Notes under the pieces: generated by a model | Database searches by the model: none | What the model was told of the DNA's origin: nothing | The model's input: only the letters and a program-made list of their open reading frames with translations | Translations under genes and position numbers: made by a program | Assembly (NCBI RefSeq): GCF_023516615.1 | Contig: NZ_JAMGBF010000017.1 | Span: forward strand, 79,706-143,705 | Origin: Streptomyces panaciradicis | GTDB taxonomy: Bacteria > Actinomycetota > Actinomycetes > Streptomycetales > Streptomycetaceae | Direction of reading: 5' to 3' | Length of the DNA stretch: 64,000 nucleotides | Shown here: positions 51,201 to 58,268 of the stretch, piece by piece | Layout of the letters: every line of letters begins with the position of its first letter | Position numbering within the stretch: position 1 is the first letter of the stretch

Positions 51201-52969
51201 CTGTCCAGGAAGGCGTCGACGGAGGACCGCCGGGCCCGCCGCCGCCCCCCGCCGGAGGTGTCCTCCTCTGTCGGCGTCTCGACGGGGGCCTCGGCCGCGA
51301 CGGCCCCGGCCCCGCCCCCGATCGGCACCTCCAGCACGAAGGCGCTGCCGCTCATGCCGGGTACTTCGTGGGTCTGCAGCACACCGCCGTGGGCGCGCAC
51401 GACCCCGCGGACGATGGGCTCGTGCACCGGGTCTCCCCCGGCGTACGGCCCGCGCACCTCGATCCGTACCACCTCGCCGCGCTGAGCGGCGGCGACGACC
51501 ACGGTGTTGTCCATGTAACCGCCCGCGGAGACGGGCGCGTTGCCGGTGGCGTCCACTCCGGCGACGTCGGCGATGAGGTGCGCGAGCGCGCCCGCGAGCC
51601 GCTGCGGGTCGACCTCGGCCTCGATCGGCGGTGCGTGGACGGCGAACTGCACGCGCCCGGGCCCGATCAGCTCGACGGCGCCGTCGACACCGGCCGCGAC
51701 GACGGCGTCCAGCATGACCTTCGTACGGGTGATCTGCTCGCTGCCGGCGTCGAGGCGCTGGTATCCGAGGACGCTGTCGATGAGCGTCGTGATCCGGGAG
51801 TAGCCGGCGGACAGGTGGTGCAGGACCTGGTTGGCCTCGGGCCACAGCTGCCCGGCGTCGTCGGCGGCGAGCGCGGCCAGTTCGCGCCGCAGCTCGTCCA
51901 GCGGCCCCCGCAGCGAGCGCCCCAGCAGGGTCAGCAGCTGCTCGTGGCGTCCGGCGAGAGCCTCGTACCGGTCCTTCTCCCGCTCGCCGAGCGCGGCGTA
52001 CCGCTCCTCGCCGGCGGCGAGCTCCTCCTCGTGCTGCGCCTGGAGGTCCTCGAGTTCGTTGAGGTGCTTCTGCCGCAGGGCGGTCAGCTCCGAGGCGTGC
52101 TCCTCGTCGATCCGCTCCAGTTCCTCGGCGTGCCGCTTCTCCTCCGCGGCCTTCTCCTCGGCGAGGGCGTCGTAGGGCCGCCGGTCGGTGAAGGTCATCA
52201 CGGCGCCGACGAGCTGGTCGCCGTCGCGCACGGGCGCGGTGGTGAGGTCGACGGAGACGGGGTCCCCGTTCTTGGCGTAGAGCACCTGCCCGCGCACCCG
52301 GTGCTTGCGCCCGGAGCGCAGGGTGTCGGCGAGGGGGGACTCGTCGTACGGGAAGGGGGAGCCGTCGGCCCGCGAGTGCAGGACGAGGGTGTGCAGCTCC
52401 TTGCCGCCGAGGTCGCTGGCCCGGTAGCCGAGTATCTGGGCGGCGGCCGGGTTGACGAGCACGATCCGCCCGTCGGTGTCCGTCCCCACGACGCCCTCGG
52501 CCGCGGCGCGCAGGATCATCTCGGTCTGCCGCTGCGACCGGGCCAGCTCGGCCTCGGTGTCCACGGTGCCGGTCAGGTCGCGCACGACGAGCATCAGCAG
52601 CTCGTCGCCGCTGTAGCCGTAACCGTCGTACGCCTGCTGCCCGTTCTCCAGGTTGGCGCTGGTCACCTCGACGGGGAACTCGCTGCCGTCGGTCCGCCGG
52701 GCGATCATCCGGGTCGGCTTGGTGCGCCCGCGCGGGTCCATGTGGTCGGGACGCCGCATGGACCCGGGGATCAGCTTGGAGTCGAACTGCGGCAGCAGGT
52801 CCAGCAGTCCCCGGCCCACCAGAGCGGTCCCCGGCGCCTCGAAGGCCTCCAGGGCGATGGTGTTGGCGTTGACGACGGTCCCGTTGGCGTTGACCAGCAC
52901 CAACGCGTCGGGAAGCGCGTCGAGTATGGCTGCGAGGCGAGCAGCGCCTCGGGATGGCCTGCTGCTCAC
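48215..52969 (-). CDS. Giant PAS/receiver sensor protein with degenerate histidine-kinase core
   Basis: 1584 residues. Two PAS domains (about 10-130 and 150-262), a coiled coil (270-345), a kinase-like core (about 340-550), a long Pro/Gln/Ala-rich linker (about 560-1370) and two receiver-like domains at the C-terminus (about 1380-1580). The H-box reads LLGRSLRGPLDELRR: the phospho-acceptor His of the usual SHELRTPL pattern is replaced, and the ATP-binding N-box and glycine boxes are not recognisable. The last receiver retains an Asp (LVVMDLMQ) and acidic residues (LLIEEH). The linker has six Gly-Arg-Arg-Arg basic patches. Probably a scaffold or pseudokinase regulator. Confidence 0.85.
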   Translation of the reverse strand: MSSRPSRGAARLAAILDALPDALVLVNANGTVVNANTIALEAFEAPGTALVGRGLLDLLPQFDSKLIPGSMRRPDHMDPRGRTKPTRMIARRTDGSEFPVEVTSANLENGQQAYDGYGYSGDELLMLVVRDLTGTVDTEAELARSQRQTEMILRAAAEGVVGTDTDGRIVLVNPAAAQILGYRASDLGGKELHTLVLHSRADGSPFPYDESPLADTLRSGRKHRVRGQVLYAKNGDPVSVDLTTAPVRDGDQLVGAVMTFTDRRPYDALAEEKAAEEKRHAEELERIDEEHASELTALRQKHLNELEDLQAQHEEELAAGEERYAALGEREKDRYEALAGRHEQLLTLLGRSLRGPLDELRRELAALAADDAGQLWPEANQVLHHLSAGYSRITTLIDSVLGYQRLDAGSEQITRTKVMLDAVVAAGVDGAVELIGPGRVQFAVHAPPIEAEVDPQRLAGALAHLIADVAGVDATGNAPVSAGGYMDNTVVVAAAQRGEVVRIEVRGPYAGGDPVHEPIVRGVVRAHGGVLQTHEVPGMSGSAFVLEVPIGGGAGAVAAEAPVETPTEEDTSGGGRRRARRSSVDAFLDSEVAGESGEPAAADAEAGVPTGRRRRRAVEESAAAAASAALEVSGGTGRRRGRPAESAGDGVSEGAVVMAAEHAAGTAAVGTGLGGTVPPQGVPASGGRRARHGGGAQQALPAALPAAPAPTGEPAPGDQSAGSVPAEDGQPTGRRRRALAAANERAAAQEAGPRAVFALPPAEADRTPDSAVAPPPAPAQPQIPGQVQAQGQAQVPGPQTQLPGQSGQDAAGDALVDDGRHDAVPHDQSGDHTPPQPHPTSAPTGRRRRAVAQPAPAQGEGVPVPAQEAVAEQSGMAPAGQPTPGQPIAGQPVGGMVPAGQPVPGQPIAGQPVGGMVPAGQPVPGQPIAGQPVGGMVPAGQPVPGQPIAGQPVPGQPVQPGQPVPPVQQPQVQQAVAQQPVAVPAQGALPGGVQMAPGQQIPVQGGPGQPVGVPSAPGQPVGIPGAPGQPVPAQGVPAAPVPPGPAQALPGQPAQVLPGQPAPVPPAPAAQMPGAPAQDAANAAAPLAPGQPLPAQATPAPGTQTTPVPPGTPVPAQPLPAQAAVPGVGAPVPADGAATPVPPQQPQPLQPAQSSQPAPPPHPGVQPPSEATAATAGVGRVAPDARAVAQPLPADAAAPVDPNSTQGRAISVRTLGQGVPFTRQAAQVQQPTATPAPHNPGGSGRRRKLGTRPDPAAAGAPEQAARPHPTADQTPAQQQQQQQPQPQPSLAGQARLAQATEGTGRSYAIGAPDENAAEGPEPLDGPGGAVEVADPPRPQPLDDELPPEPLDNPRRLLVWPAPDVTTQQALSDRGYRPVIVHSREEVDAQIAAFPAALFVDPLTGPITRTALQSLRQAAVAAEVPVMVTAGLGQATREAAYGADPAVLLKALAPRDSEQHPPRVLLIEEHAEIALALTATLERRGMQVARAASDADAVTLAGQLRPNLVVMDLMQVHRRQAGIIDWLRANGQLNRTPLVVYTAAVDQADLPRLASGETVLFLAERSTSDEVQARIVDLLARIGTN
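50112..50340 (-). repeat. 60-bp in-frame tandem repeats, about four copies
   Basis: Two copies are identical over 60 bp (50161-50220 and 50221-50280); flanking partial copies lie at 50112-50160 and 50281-50340. Each encodes 20 residues of the PAGQPVPGQPIAGQPVGGMV type within the linker of the large sensor protein. The period of 60 keeps the frame, so copy number can change without frameshift. Confidence 0.95.
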
Positions 52970-53259
52970 GAGACGCTTCCTCCCTGTTACCGCACCTTGC
53001 CGACCGCTCGGGCCATCTTGCCAACCGGCCCGCGGCGTGTCACGCGGGGGAGTCTACGGGCACCGGTTGCGCCGGCGGCCCCGGATGAGAGGGAGGTCGC
53101 ACGAGGAAGTGAAGTAGAACGTGTGACCGTATCTCCCGGGCCCCCGGCCTGGCCTGGGCGACTTTACGAAGCCGTGGTTTCCGCCAGGTGAAGCCCACGG
53201 ACATCGGGGATTCGGGGCGAACGCCCGGCAACGGACGCCTTACGAGGCGTCCGCCAGGG
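52970..53259. other. Intergenic region upstream of the large sensor gene
   Basis: 290 bp between the start of the large sensor gene (leftward) and the repeats at the end of the inhibitor gene. No promoter motif is clear. Nothing else is recognised. Confidence 0.4.
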
Positions 53260-53307
53260 ACGCCCCACGCCAGGCCGCTACGAACGCCCCACGCCAGGCC
53301 GCTACAG
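53260..53307. repeat. 24-bp tandem duplication at the subtilisin-inhibitor gene end
   Basis: Copies at 53260-53283 and 53284-53307 of ACGCCCCACGCCAGGCCGCT plus four bases; 22 of 24 identical. Both copies contain the CTA that is the reverse stop codon; the used one is in the second copy (53302-53304). Same period and position relative to a stop as at 48183. Confidence 0.85.
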
Positions 53308-53778
53308 CCGGCCCTGCGGGCGCAGATCCGGCAGCACCGGCACCATCCGGTCCCAGCGGGCGATCTCGCACCCGTTGTCGCGGCTGTACGTCGCGTCCAC
53401 GGGGCGGCCCGCCCAGACGCCGGTGACGTGCGCGGTCGCGGGGCCGCCGTACTGCATGGTGCAGATGCTGCCCTCGGGCACCGGGGCGAAGGTCTCCCTT
53501 CCCCAGCGGCTGCCCCGATCGAGGGCCGTGCAGGCGCCGGCCACGTCCGGGTGGTCCCCGGCGCCGGGATGGCAGTACAGCCGGAAGGTCCCGTCCCTGC
53601 CGTCGCCCGCGTGCCGCACGGTGACGGTGAGGTGGTCGGCGGGGAGGTCCCCGTCGCGGGCGGGAGGGGGAGCGAGGGCGGCGGCGGGGGTGAGGGGGGA
53701 GACGGCGCCGAGTGCGCCGAGGGTGAGCAGGAGCCGGGCGAGGGGCCGGCGGCGGGTACGGACGATGACCTGGGACAT
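53302..53778 (-). CDS. Subtilisin inhibitor-like protein (SSI family)
   Basis: 158 residues. Signal peptide (LARLLLTLGALGAVSPLTPA) and a secreted SSI domain. The four disulphide Cys are visible: LYCHPGAGD with GACTALD, and SICTMQYGG with NGCEIARWD. The reactive loop is ICTMQYGG, so the P1 residue is probably Met and subtilisin- or chymotrypsin-like proteases are expected targets. Length exceeds the usual 144 mainly at the C-terminus (DRMVPVLPDLRPQGRL), and the gene end is next to a duplicated 24-bp block. ATG 53778 (MSQVIVRTR) is chosen. Confidence 0.88.
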   Translation of the reverse strand: MSQVIVRTRRRPLARLLLTLGALGAVSPLTPAAALAPPPARDGDLPADHLTVTVRHAGDGRDGTFRLYCHPGAGDHPDVAGACTALDRGSRWGRETFAPVPEGSICTMQYGGPATAHVTGVWAGRPVDATYSRDNGCEIARWDRMVPVLPDLRPQGRL

Positions 53779-53960
53779 GACCTGACTAACGCGGGGCGCG
53801 GTACGACGTTGCGCACCCCGTCGCACGCGCCGCCGCGCGCGGGGCAACCCCTTTGCTCTGTGGCCCGAGTGCCTAGTACCGTGGAGGCCGATTGGTGACA
53901 GCACGCTCGACTGTGTCATCATCTGCACGCACCACTCGCGCTCGCGCGAGCGGCTGTGCT

Positions 53961-54051
53961 GGAGGCGTCGCCTAGTCCGGTCTATGGCGCCGCACTGCTA
54001 ATGCGGTTTGGGCCTTAAAGCCCATCGAGGGTTCAAATCCCTCCGCCTCCG
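53961..54051 (+). tRNA. tRNA-Ser (anticodon GCU)
   Basis: Acceptor GGAGGCG/CGCCTCC, anticodon arm CCGCA-CTGCTAA-TGCGG with anticodon GCT, long variable arm, T-arm GAGGG-TTCAAAT-CCCTC. 91 nt, discriminator G at 54051. Confidence 0.97.
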
Positions 54052-54072
54052 CCCCTGATCACCAGTGATCAC

Positions 54073-54103
54073 CGAAGCCCCGGTCCCACGGACCGGGGCT
54101 TCG
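54073..54103 (+). terminator. Terminator of tRNA-Ser(GCU)
   Basis: CGAAGCCCCGGTCC (54073-54086) and GGACCGGGGCTTCG (54090-54103) form a perfect 14-bp stem with a CAC loop, 21 bp after the tRNA. Confidence 0.9.
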
Positions 54104-54261
54104 TCGTTCCCCACCTCGTCCCATACCCCCACTCGAGCACGTTTTCGCAGCTCACAAGGGGTAGACCAAACGGATTTCACATGGCGGCGGCAGTCATGTA
54201 ATGTTCTTCCTGTCGCCGCGAGCGGGCCGAAAGGACCGGGAGCGGCGGAAAAACAAAACAA

Positions 54262-54334
54262 GCACTCGTAGCTTAACGGATAGAGCATCTGACTACGGAT
54301 CAGAAGGTTGCAGGTTCGAATCCTGCCGAGTGCA
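54262..54334 (+). tRNA. tRNA-Arg (anticodon ACG)
   Basis: Acceptor GCACTCG/CGAGTGC, anticodon arm TCTGA-CTACGGA-TCAGA with anticodon ACG, T-arm GCAGG-TTCGAAT-CCTGC, discriminator A. 73 nt, no CCA encoded. A TAATGT box at about 54197 is a possible promoter -10. Confidence 0.97.
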
Positions 54335-54344
54335 CACAGGTCGA

Positions 54345-54376
54345 AGCCCCCTCGGGATCATCCCGGAGGGGGCTTT
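54345..54376 (+). terminator. Terminator of tRNA-Arg
   Basis: AGCCCCCTCGGGAT and ATCCCGGAGGGGGCT pair with one bulged G around a short loop, 10 bp after the tRNA. Confidence 0.85.
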
Positions 54377-54494
54377 GTCGTGCCGTGGTGAAGGTCAGGC
54401 CCCGGTCGGGGGCGCGGGGTGGGGCCGGTTAACCGTTGGCCGGTCGGCCGGTGGGTTCTGTAGCTTGCCGCCATGAGCGACAACCGAAGGGGCG

Positions 54495-55037
54495 ATGCCG
54501 CGTAGGCGCCCGTCAGTTCTGCGGGGTGAGCTGCCCGTCCGTGGCGGGCGGCGGCGCCGGTATCCGCCGATCGACCGTCTTTCCGGGTCCTGCACCGCCG
54601 CTCTGCGCCGGCTGGAGCGGGCCCGCTTCTGGCCCGAGGCCACGGAAGAGGCCTTCTGGCACTGGCGTGCTCTCGCCCACGGCCCGCTGAGGCACCTCGT
54701 GGACCCCCTCGCCGGTCCTGACTGCGGCCTCCCCGAGTGCGGGTGCCACGGCACCGGCTTTCGCGGGCACCTCGAAACCGTGCTGCACGCGCTGCCCAGG
54801 AAGAGCGCGCGTGAGCTGCGCTCGCTCGTGCGCGCCCTCGACGAGAAGATCCTGGCGAGGGCCGCGGTCATCCCGGGTGCGCGGTCGGCACCGATCCGGA
54901 CGGTGATACTCGGGGGATGGCAGCCGTGTCCCCCGTCTCCGAGCCGTGCCGCCGGCTGCTCGCCGACGTACTCGCCGCAGGCGCTCCGTACGGTCTCGCG
55001 CTCGCGGGCGATCACGCCCTCCACGCGCACGGACTGA
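54495..55037 (+). CDS. Hypothetical protein, helical, overlapping an AbiEii-like gene
   Basis: 180 residues. The part to about residue 135 (LRRLERARFWPEATEEAFWH, LPRKSARELRSLVRALDEKI) is of a type common in Streptomyces accessory regions. A Cys cluster DCGLPECGCHG is present. The C-terminal 40 residues overlap the next gene in another frame and look unlike the rest, so a frameshift near 54910 or a natural overlap is possible. AAGG lies 4 nt before the ATG. A 10-codon frame at 54473-54505 starts just upstream and overlaps its start. Confidence 0.6.
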   Translation: MPRRRPSVLRGELPVRGGRRRRYPPIDRLSGSCTAALRRLERARFWPEATEEAFWHWRALAHGPLRHLVDPLAGPDCGLPECGCHGTGFRGHLETVLHALPRKSARELRSLVRALDEKILARAAVIPGARSAPIRTVILGGWQPCPPSPSRAAGCSPTYSPQALRTVSRSRAITPSTRTD

Positions 55038-55606
55038 CCGGCCGTCCCGGCCGGGACCGGGACCTGGAGTTCGCCACGGAGCATGCCGACGACATGGGGC
55101 GGATCGTGGCCGTGCTGCGGGCCGGGCTGTGGGGCCGGGGCCGGCAGGCGGGGGTGGGGGAGACGGGCGCCCTGTCCGCGCTGCTGATCGTCACCGAACC
55201 GGACGGCGGCGAGGAGTACGAGGTGGGGGTGGCGAAGGAGGTCCTGTGGCGCCCGCCGGTGCCGACCGGGCACGGACTCGCCCTGTCCCTGGAGGACGCC
55301 GTCGGCATCAAGGTCCGGGCGCTGGCGGGGCGGGGCCTGGTCGGGGATCTGATCGGCGTCCGGGCCGCGGCGGACCGATGGAGCCTTCCCGAACTGGAGG
55401 AGCTCGGCCGCCGTCACGCCCCCGACGCCTTCGACCTCGGCGACCTCCGTATGCGCCTCACCGGCACGGACTGGATCGACGACACCGACTTCGCCGTCCA
55501 CGGCCTCGACCCGGCCGCGATCGACGAGCTGCGCCGATGGGCCCAGCGGTGGGCCGACGAGATCGGGGAGCAGTTGTGTGAAGCGGGAGCGCCGGAAGAG
55601 GACTGA
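54917..55606 (+). CDS. Nucleotidyltransferase-like protein, AbiEii/AbiGii type
   Basis: 229 residues. The minimal NTase pattern appears as LALAGDHALHAHGLTGRPGR followed by RDLEFA, where the G-D/S and D-x-E/D residues bind metal. AbiEii toxins pair with AbiEi antitoxins; no AbiEi-like winged-helix gene is adjacent. Begins within the preceding gene (overlap 121 bp). An enzyme transferring nucleotides is the expectation, but the target is unknown. Confidence 0.72.
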   Translation: MAAVSPVSEPCRRLLADVLAAGAPYGLALAGDHALHAHGLTGRPGRDRDLEFATEHADDMGRIVAVLRAGLWGRGRQAGVGETGALSALLIVTEPDGGEEYEVGVAKEVLWRPPVPTGHGLALSLEDAVGIKVRALAGRGLVGDLIGVRAAADRWSLPELEELGRRHAPDAFDLGDLRMRLTGTDWIDDTDFAVHGLDPAAIDELRRWAQRWADEIGEQLCEAGAPEED

Positions 55607-55632
55607 CGCCCATGAGGGGCGGGCGGAGCCGC

Positions 55633-55839
55633 TCAGGCCGACGTGTCCGCCAGGCGGTGGAAGGCACGTGTGGTGCGCGGGTGGGCGAGTTCGTCGAGAA
55701 CGTGGCGCCACTCCGGGTCCGAGGTGTCCGGGTGGGCCTGGTCCCAGGCGAGGAGAAGGGGGGCGAGCTCGCTCTCGGGGACCTCCTGGGCCGCCCGGAC
55801 CTCGTGAGGAATCGATTCGCCGTGCTGCTGCGGCTGCAT
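55633..55839 (-). CDS. Small hypothetical protein, 68 residues
   Basis: Acidic, helical: EVPESELAPLLLAWDQAHPD then WRHVLDELAHPRTTRAFHRL. GGAG lies 7 nt before the ATG. The gene is convergent to the NTase-like gene. No family recognised; codon use and ribosome binding site support translation. Confidence 0.65.
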   Translation of the reverse strand: MQPQQHGESIPHEVRAAQEVPESELAPLLLAWDQAHPDTSDPEWRHVLDELAHPRTTRAFHRLADTSA

Positions 55840-55880
55840 GAAAGGTCTCCGTCCTCGAAGGTTTCCGTCCTCGTCCTACG

Positions 55881-56057
55881 ATGCCGCCCACTGCCGGTCC
55901 TCACTATGAGGTGCGCCACCGCACCGAGGGTGCGGGTGGCCGTACCCCCGCGAGGGCCGCCCCCACCATGGTGCCTCAGGACAAGAAGGAGGAAGCCGGT
56001 GAGGCGGAGGCGTTACGTCGCCAGAGGGGTACCCGGTGGCTGCCGGTTCACTGCTGA
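55881..56057 (+). CDS. Doubtful small ORF with a TTA codon
   Basis: 58 residues (MPPTAGPHYEVRHRTEGAGG...), polar and basic/acidic. It contains one TTA leucine codon, which in Streptomyces would need bldA tRNA. It lacks a ribosome binding site and third-position GC is only about three quarters, lower than in the core genes. May not be translated. It lies in the 306-bp gap between 55839 and 56146. Confidence 0.25.
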   Translation: MPPTAGPHYEVRHRTEGAGGRTPARAAPTMVPQDKKEEAGEAEALRRQRGTRWLPVHC

Positions 56058-56145
56058 AGCGGTACCGGGCCCTGAAGCGGTGAGCGCGGCGGTCCTCGTC
56101 GTGCTCGGACCGCGTTGTCAGTGGGGTCTTCTACTCTCGTGAGCG

Positions 56146-57021
56146 ATGGCACAGGCGTGGAAGTGCACGGGGCTGCGGTGGTCGGCGGACGGTCCCGTGC
56201 TGGTGTGGGACGGCGGGCGGCGCAGCGTGCTGACCCGGGGGAAACGGGTGGCCTTCGGCGTCGCGGACGGGGGTGTGCGGACGTGTGGGGGAGCGCGGGG
56301 GAACGCGTGTCCGGTGCGGGCGGCCGTGCCGGCGCGGAGTACGGGGGCGCGGTGCGAGGAGTGCGCGCGGCTGGACCGGGCGCACTCCGTGGCCGCCGAC
56401 ACGATCGCGGACGACCCGCGCCCGTACCGCGTATATCTGGCCTGGTTCGGTCCCGGCCTGGTCAAGGTCGGGATCACCGCCGAGGAACGGGGCAGCGCGC
56501 GGCTGCTGGAGCAGGGGGCGGTCTGCTTCAGCTGGCTGGGGCTCGGTCCGCTGATGGCGGCGCGGCGCACTGAGGAGCTGCTGCGGGCCGCCCTGCGGGT
56601 GCCGGACCGGATTCCGTACGCCGAGAAGCGTGCCGTGCGGTCCCGGCTGCCGGCGTCGGCGGTCGAGCGGGCGGCCGAGGTGGAGGCGCTGCACGGGCGG
56701 GCCGTGGCGCTGGGCGGCTGGCCCGAGTCGCTGGAACGGCAGCCGTGCCGGGTCGTCGACCATGTCGGGGTGTTCGGGCTGGAGGGGGTGCCGGGTGCCG
56801 TCGCGGAGGTCGCCGAGCTGGCCGGCGGCGGGTGGGTGAGCGGGGAGCTGATCGCTGCCGCGGGGCCGGATCTGCACCTCGGCACCGCGCGGGGCGTGGT
56901 GGTGCTGGACACCCGGCTGATGACGGGGTGGGAGATCGTGCCGACCGGGGAGGAGCACGGGCTGACCGTTCCGGTGAGGGAGTTCAAGGAGGCCGCAGGG
57001 GTTCAGGACGGGCTGTTCTGA
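56146..57021 (+). CDS. DUF2797-family protein
   Basis: 291 residues. Conserved: WKCTGLRWSADGPVLVW, a Cys set in RTCGGARGNACPVRAAV and ARCEECARLDR, then YRVYLAWFGPGLVKVGITAE and RGSARLLEQGAVCFSWLGLG. The middle part resembles GIY-YIG-like folds (VYL...VKVGIT...EQGA). The family is widespread in actinobacteria and unassigned in function. Possible zinc binding by four Cys. Codon use is typical. Confidence 0.85.
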   Translation: MAQAWKCTGLRWSADGPVLVWDGGRRSVLTRGKRVAFGVADGGVRTCGGARGNACPVRAAVPARSTGARCEECARLDRAHSVAADTIADDPRPYRVYLAWFGPGLVKVGITAEERGSARLLEQGAVCFSWLGLGPLMAARRTEELLRAALRVPDRIPYAEKRAVRSRLPASAVERAAEVEALHGRAVALGGWPESLERQPCRVVDHVGVFGLEGVPGAVAEVAELAGGGWVSGELIAAAGPDLHLGTARGVVVLDTRLMTGWEIVPTGEEHGLTVPVREFKEAAGVQDGLF

Positions 57022-57163
57022 GAGGGACAGCAGCCCTTTCTATCCTTTATGTCCCTTCCGTCCTTCCGCAGGGAGGTGGACGCGGCCGTGGTGCGAGGGT
57101 GATCGTTGGGGGGCTCGCCGGGCGGTGCCGGCGGCGGGCGCGGGCACGGTTTCGAGAGGGCAC

Positions 57164-58063
57164 ATGACTGGGACACCGACGCAGACGGAAGCGGAGCCCG
57201 AGCAGGTCCGGCGGTTCTGGCGGCGGCTCGGGCTGCCGGGGATCGTCGACGTCCACACGCACTTCATGCCGGAGCAGGTGCTGCGGAAGGTCTGGGGCTA
57301 CTTCGACTCGCTCGGGCCGTTGACCGGCGGGCTGGAATGGCCGATCACGTACCGGAAGGAGGAAGAGGAACGGGTCGCGCTCATCAGGGAGTTCGGGGTG
57401 CGCGCCTTCACGGCCATGCTCTACCCGCACAAGCCGGGCATGGCGCGATGGCTCAACGGCTGGGCCGTCGACTTCGCCCGGCGCACGCCGGACTGTCTGC
57501 ACACCTCGACTCTCTTTCCGGAGGCGGGCGTCGAGGACTACGTCCGGGAGGCCCTCGACGCGGGAGCGCGGGTGTTCAAGGCGCACGTGCAGGTGGGGGC
57601 GTACGACCCGGCGAGCGAACTCCTCGACGGCGCCTGGGGGTTGCTCGCGGAGGCGGGGACGCCGGTGGTGATCCACTGCGGGTCCGGTCCGGCACCGGGC
57701 AAGCACACCGGGCCCGAGCCGATCGCGCGCGTGCTGGCCAGACACCCCCGACTGCGGCTGGTGATCGCGCACATGGGCATGCCCGAGTACGAGGACTTCC
57801 TGGCCCTGGCCGAGCGGTACGGGGAGGTGCGGCTGGACACGACGATGGCGTTCACGGACTTCGCCGAGCAGCTGGCGCCCTTCCCGCGGCGGGCGTTGCC
57901 CCGGCTGGCGGACCTCGGCGACCGCATCCTGCTCGGCACCGACTTCCCGAACATCCCCTATCCGTACGTCGAGCAGCTGCAGGCCCTGGAGCGGCTGGGG
58001 CTCGGCGAGGAGTGGCTGAGAGCCGTGTGCCATGACAACGGGGCGCGGCTGTTCGGGCTGTGA
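57164..58063 (+). CDS. Amidohydrolase (Amidohydro_2, ACMSD-like)
   Basis: 299 residues, TIM-barrel hydrolase. Metal ligands: IVDVHTHFMPEQ (HxH), FKAHVQVG (His), VVIHCGSGP (His), LVIAHMGMPEYED (His) and LLGTDFPNIPY (Asp). Such enzymes decarboxylate or hydrolyse aromatic or other carboxylates; the substrate is unknown. GAGAGGG lies 3 nt before the ATG at 57164; upstream GTG 57125 is in frame but weaker. No pathway neighbour indicates a substrate. Confidence 0.88.
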   Translation: MTGTPTQTEAEPEQVRRFWRRLGLPGIVDVHTHFMPEQVLRKVWGYFDSLGPLTGGLEWPITYRKEEEERVALIREFGVRAFTAMLYPHKPGMARWLNGWAVDFARRTPDCLHTSTLFPEAGVEDYVREALDAGARVFKAHVQVGAYDPASELLDGAWGLLAEAGTPVVIHCGSGPAPGKHTGPEPIARVLARHPRLRLVIAHMGMPEYEDFLALAERYGEVRLDTTMAFTDFAEQLAPFPRRALPRLADLGDRILLGTDFPNIPYPYVEQLQALERLGLGEEWLRAVCHDNGARLFGL

Positions 58064-58160
58064 CCGCGCCGCCGACCCGCGCCTCAGGCCGTGCACAGCA
58101 AGCTTTTACGCGCTGATGACCCCGGTCTGGCCGATGATGGGGCCGCTGCCCGTGGCGCCG

Positions 58161-58257
58161 TAGGGAAAGAGCTTCCCAGGGGTTCCCTGAGAGGTGCCTG
58201 TGCGTTTCTTAGGGAAATCACAGGTTGTCGAAAGGGCTCTCTCAGAGGGTCCCGACA
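58161..58257. promoter_or_regulatory. Promoter region of two-component operon with repeated TTCCC/GGGAA motifs
   Basis: TAGGGAA at 58161-58167 and 58210-58216, TTCCCAG at 58173-58179 and TTCCCTG at 58183-58189: two orientations of one heptamer-like motif within 56 bp. GGGAA-AGAGC-TTCCC is a 5-bp inverted repeat. CTCTCTCAGAGGG lies downstream. Such clustered half-sites often bind OmpR-type regulators. Confidence 0.45.
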
Positions 58258-58268
58258 GTGTGTCCACC

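Noticed and set aside
48422..53191. Open frame of 1589 codons on the + strand
   Set aside because: Antisense shadow of the large sensor gene; composition is Arg/Gly/Leu low complexity and no family is seen.
54917..55606. Complete AbiE toxin-antitoxin system
   Set aside because: No AbiEi-type winged helix is found on either side; only the nucleotidyltransferase-like gene is supported.
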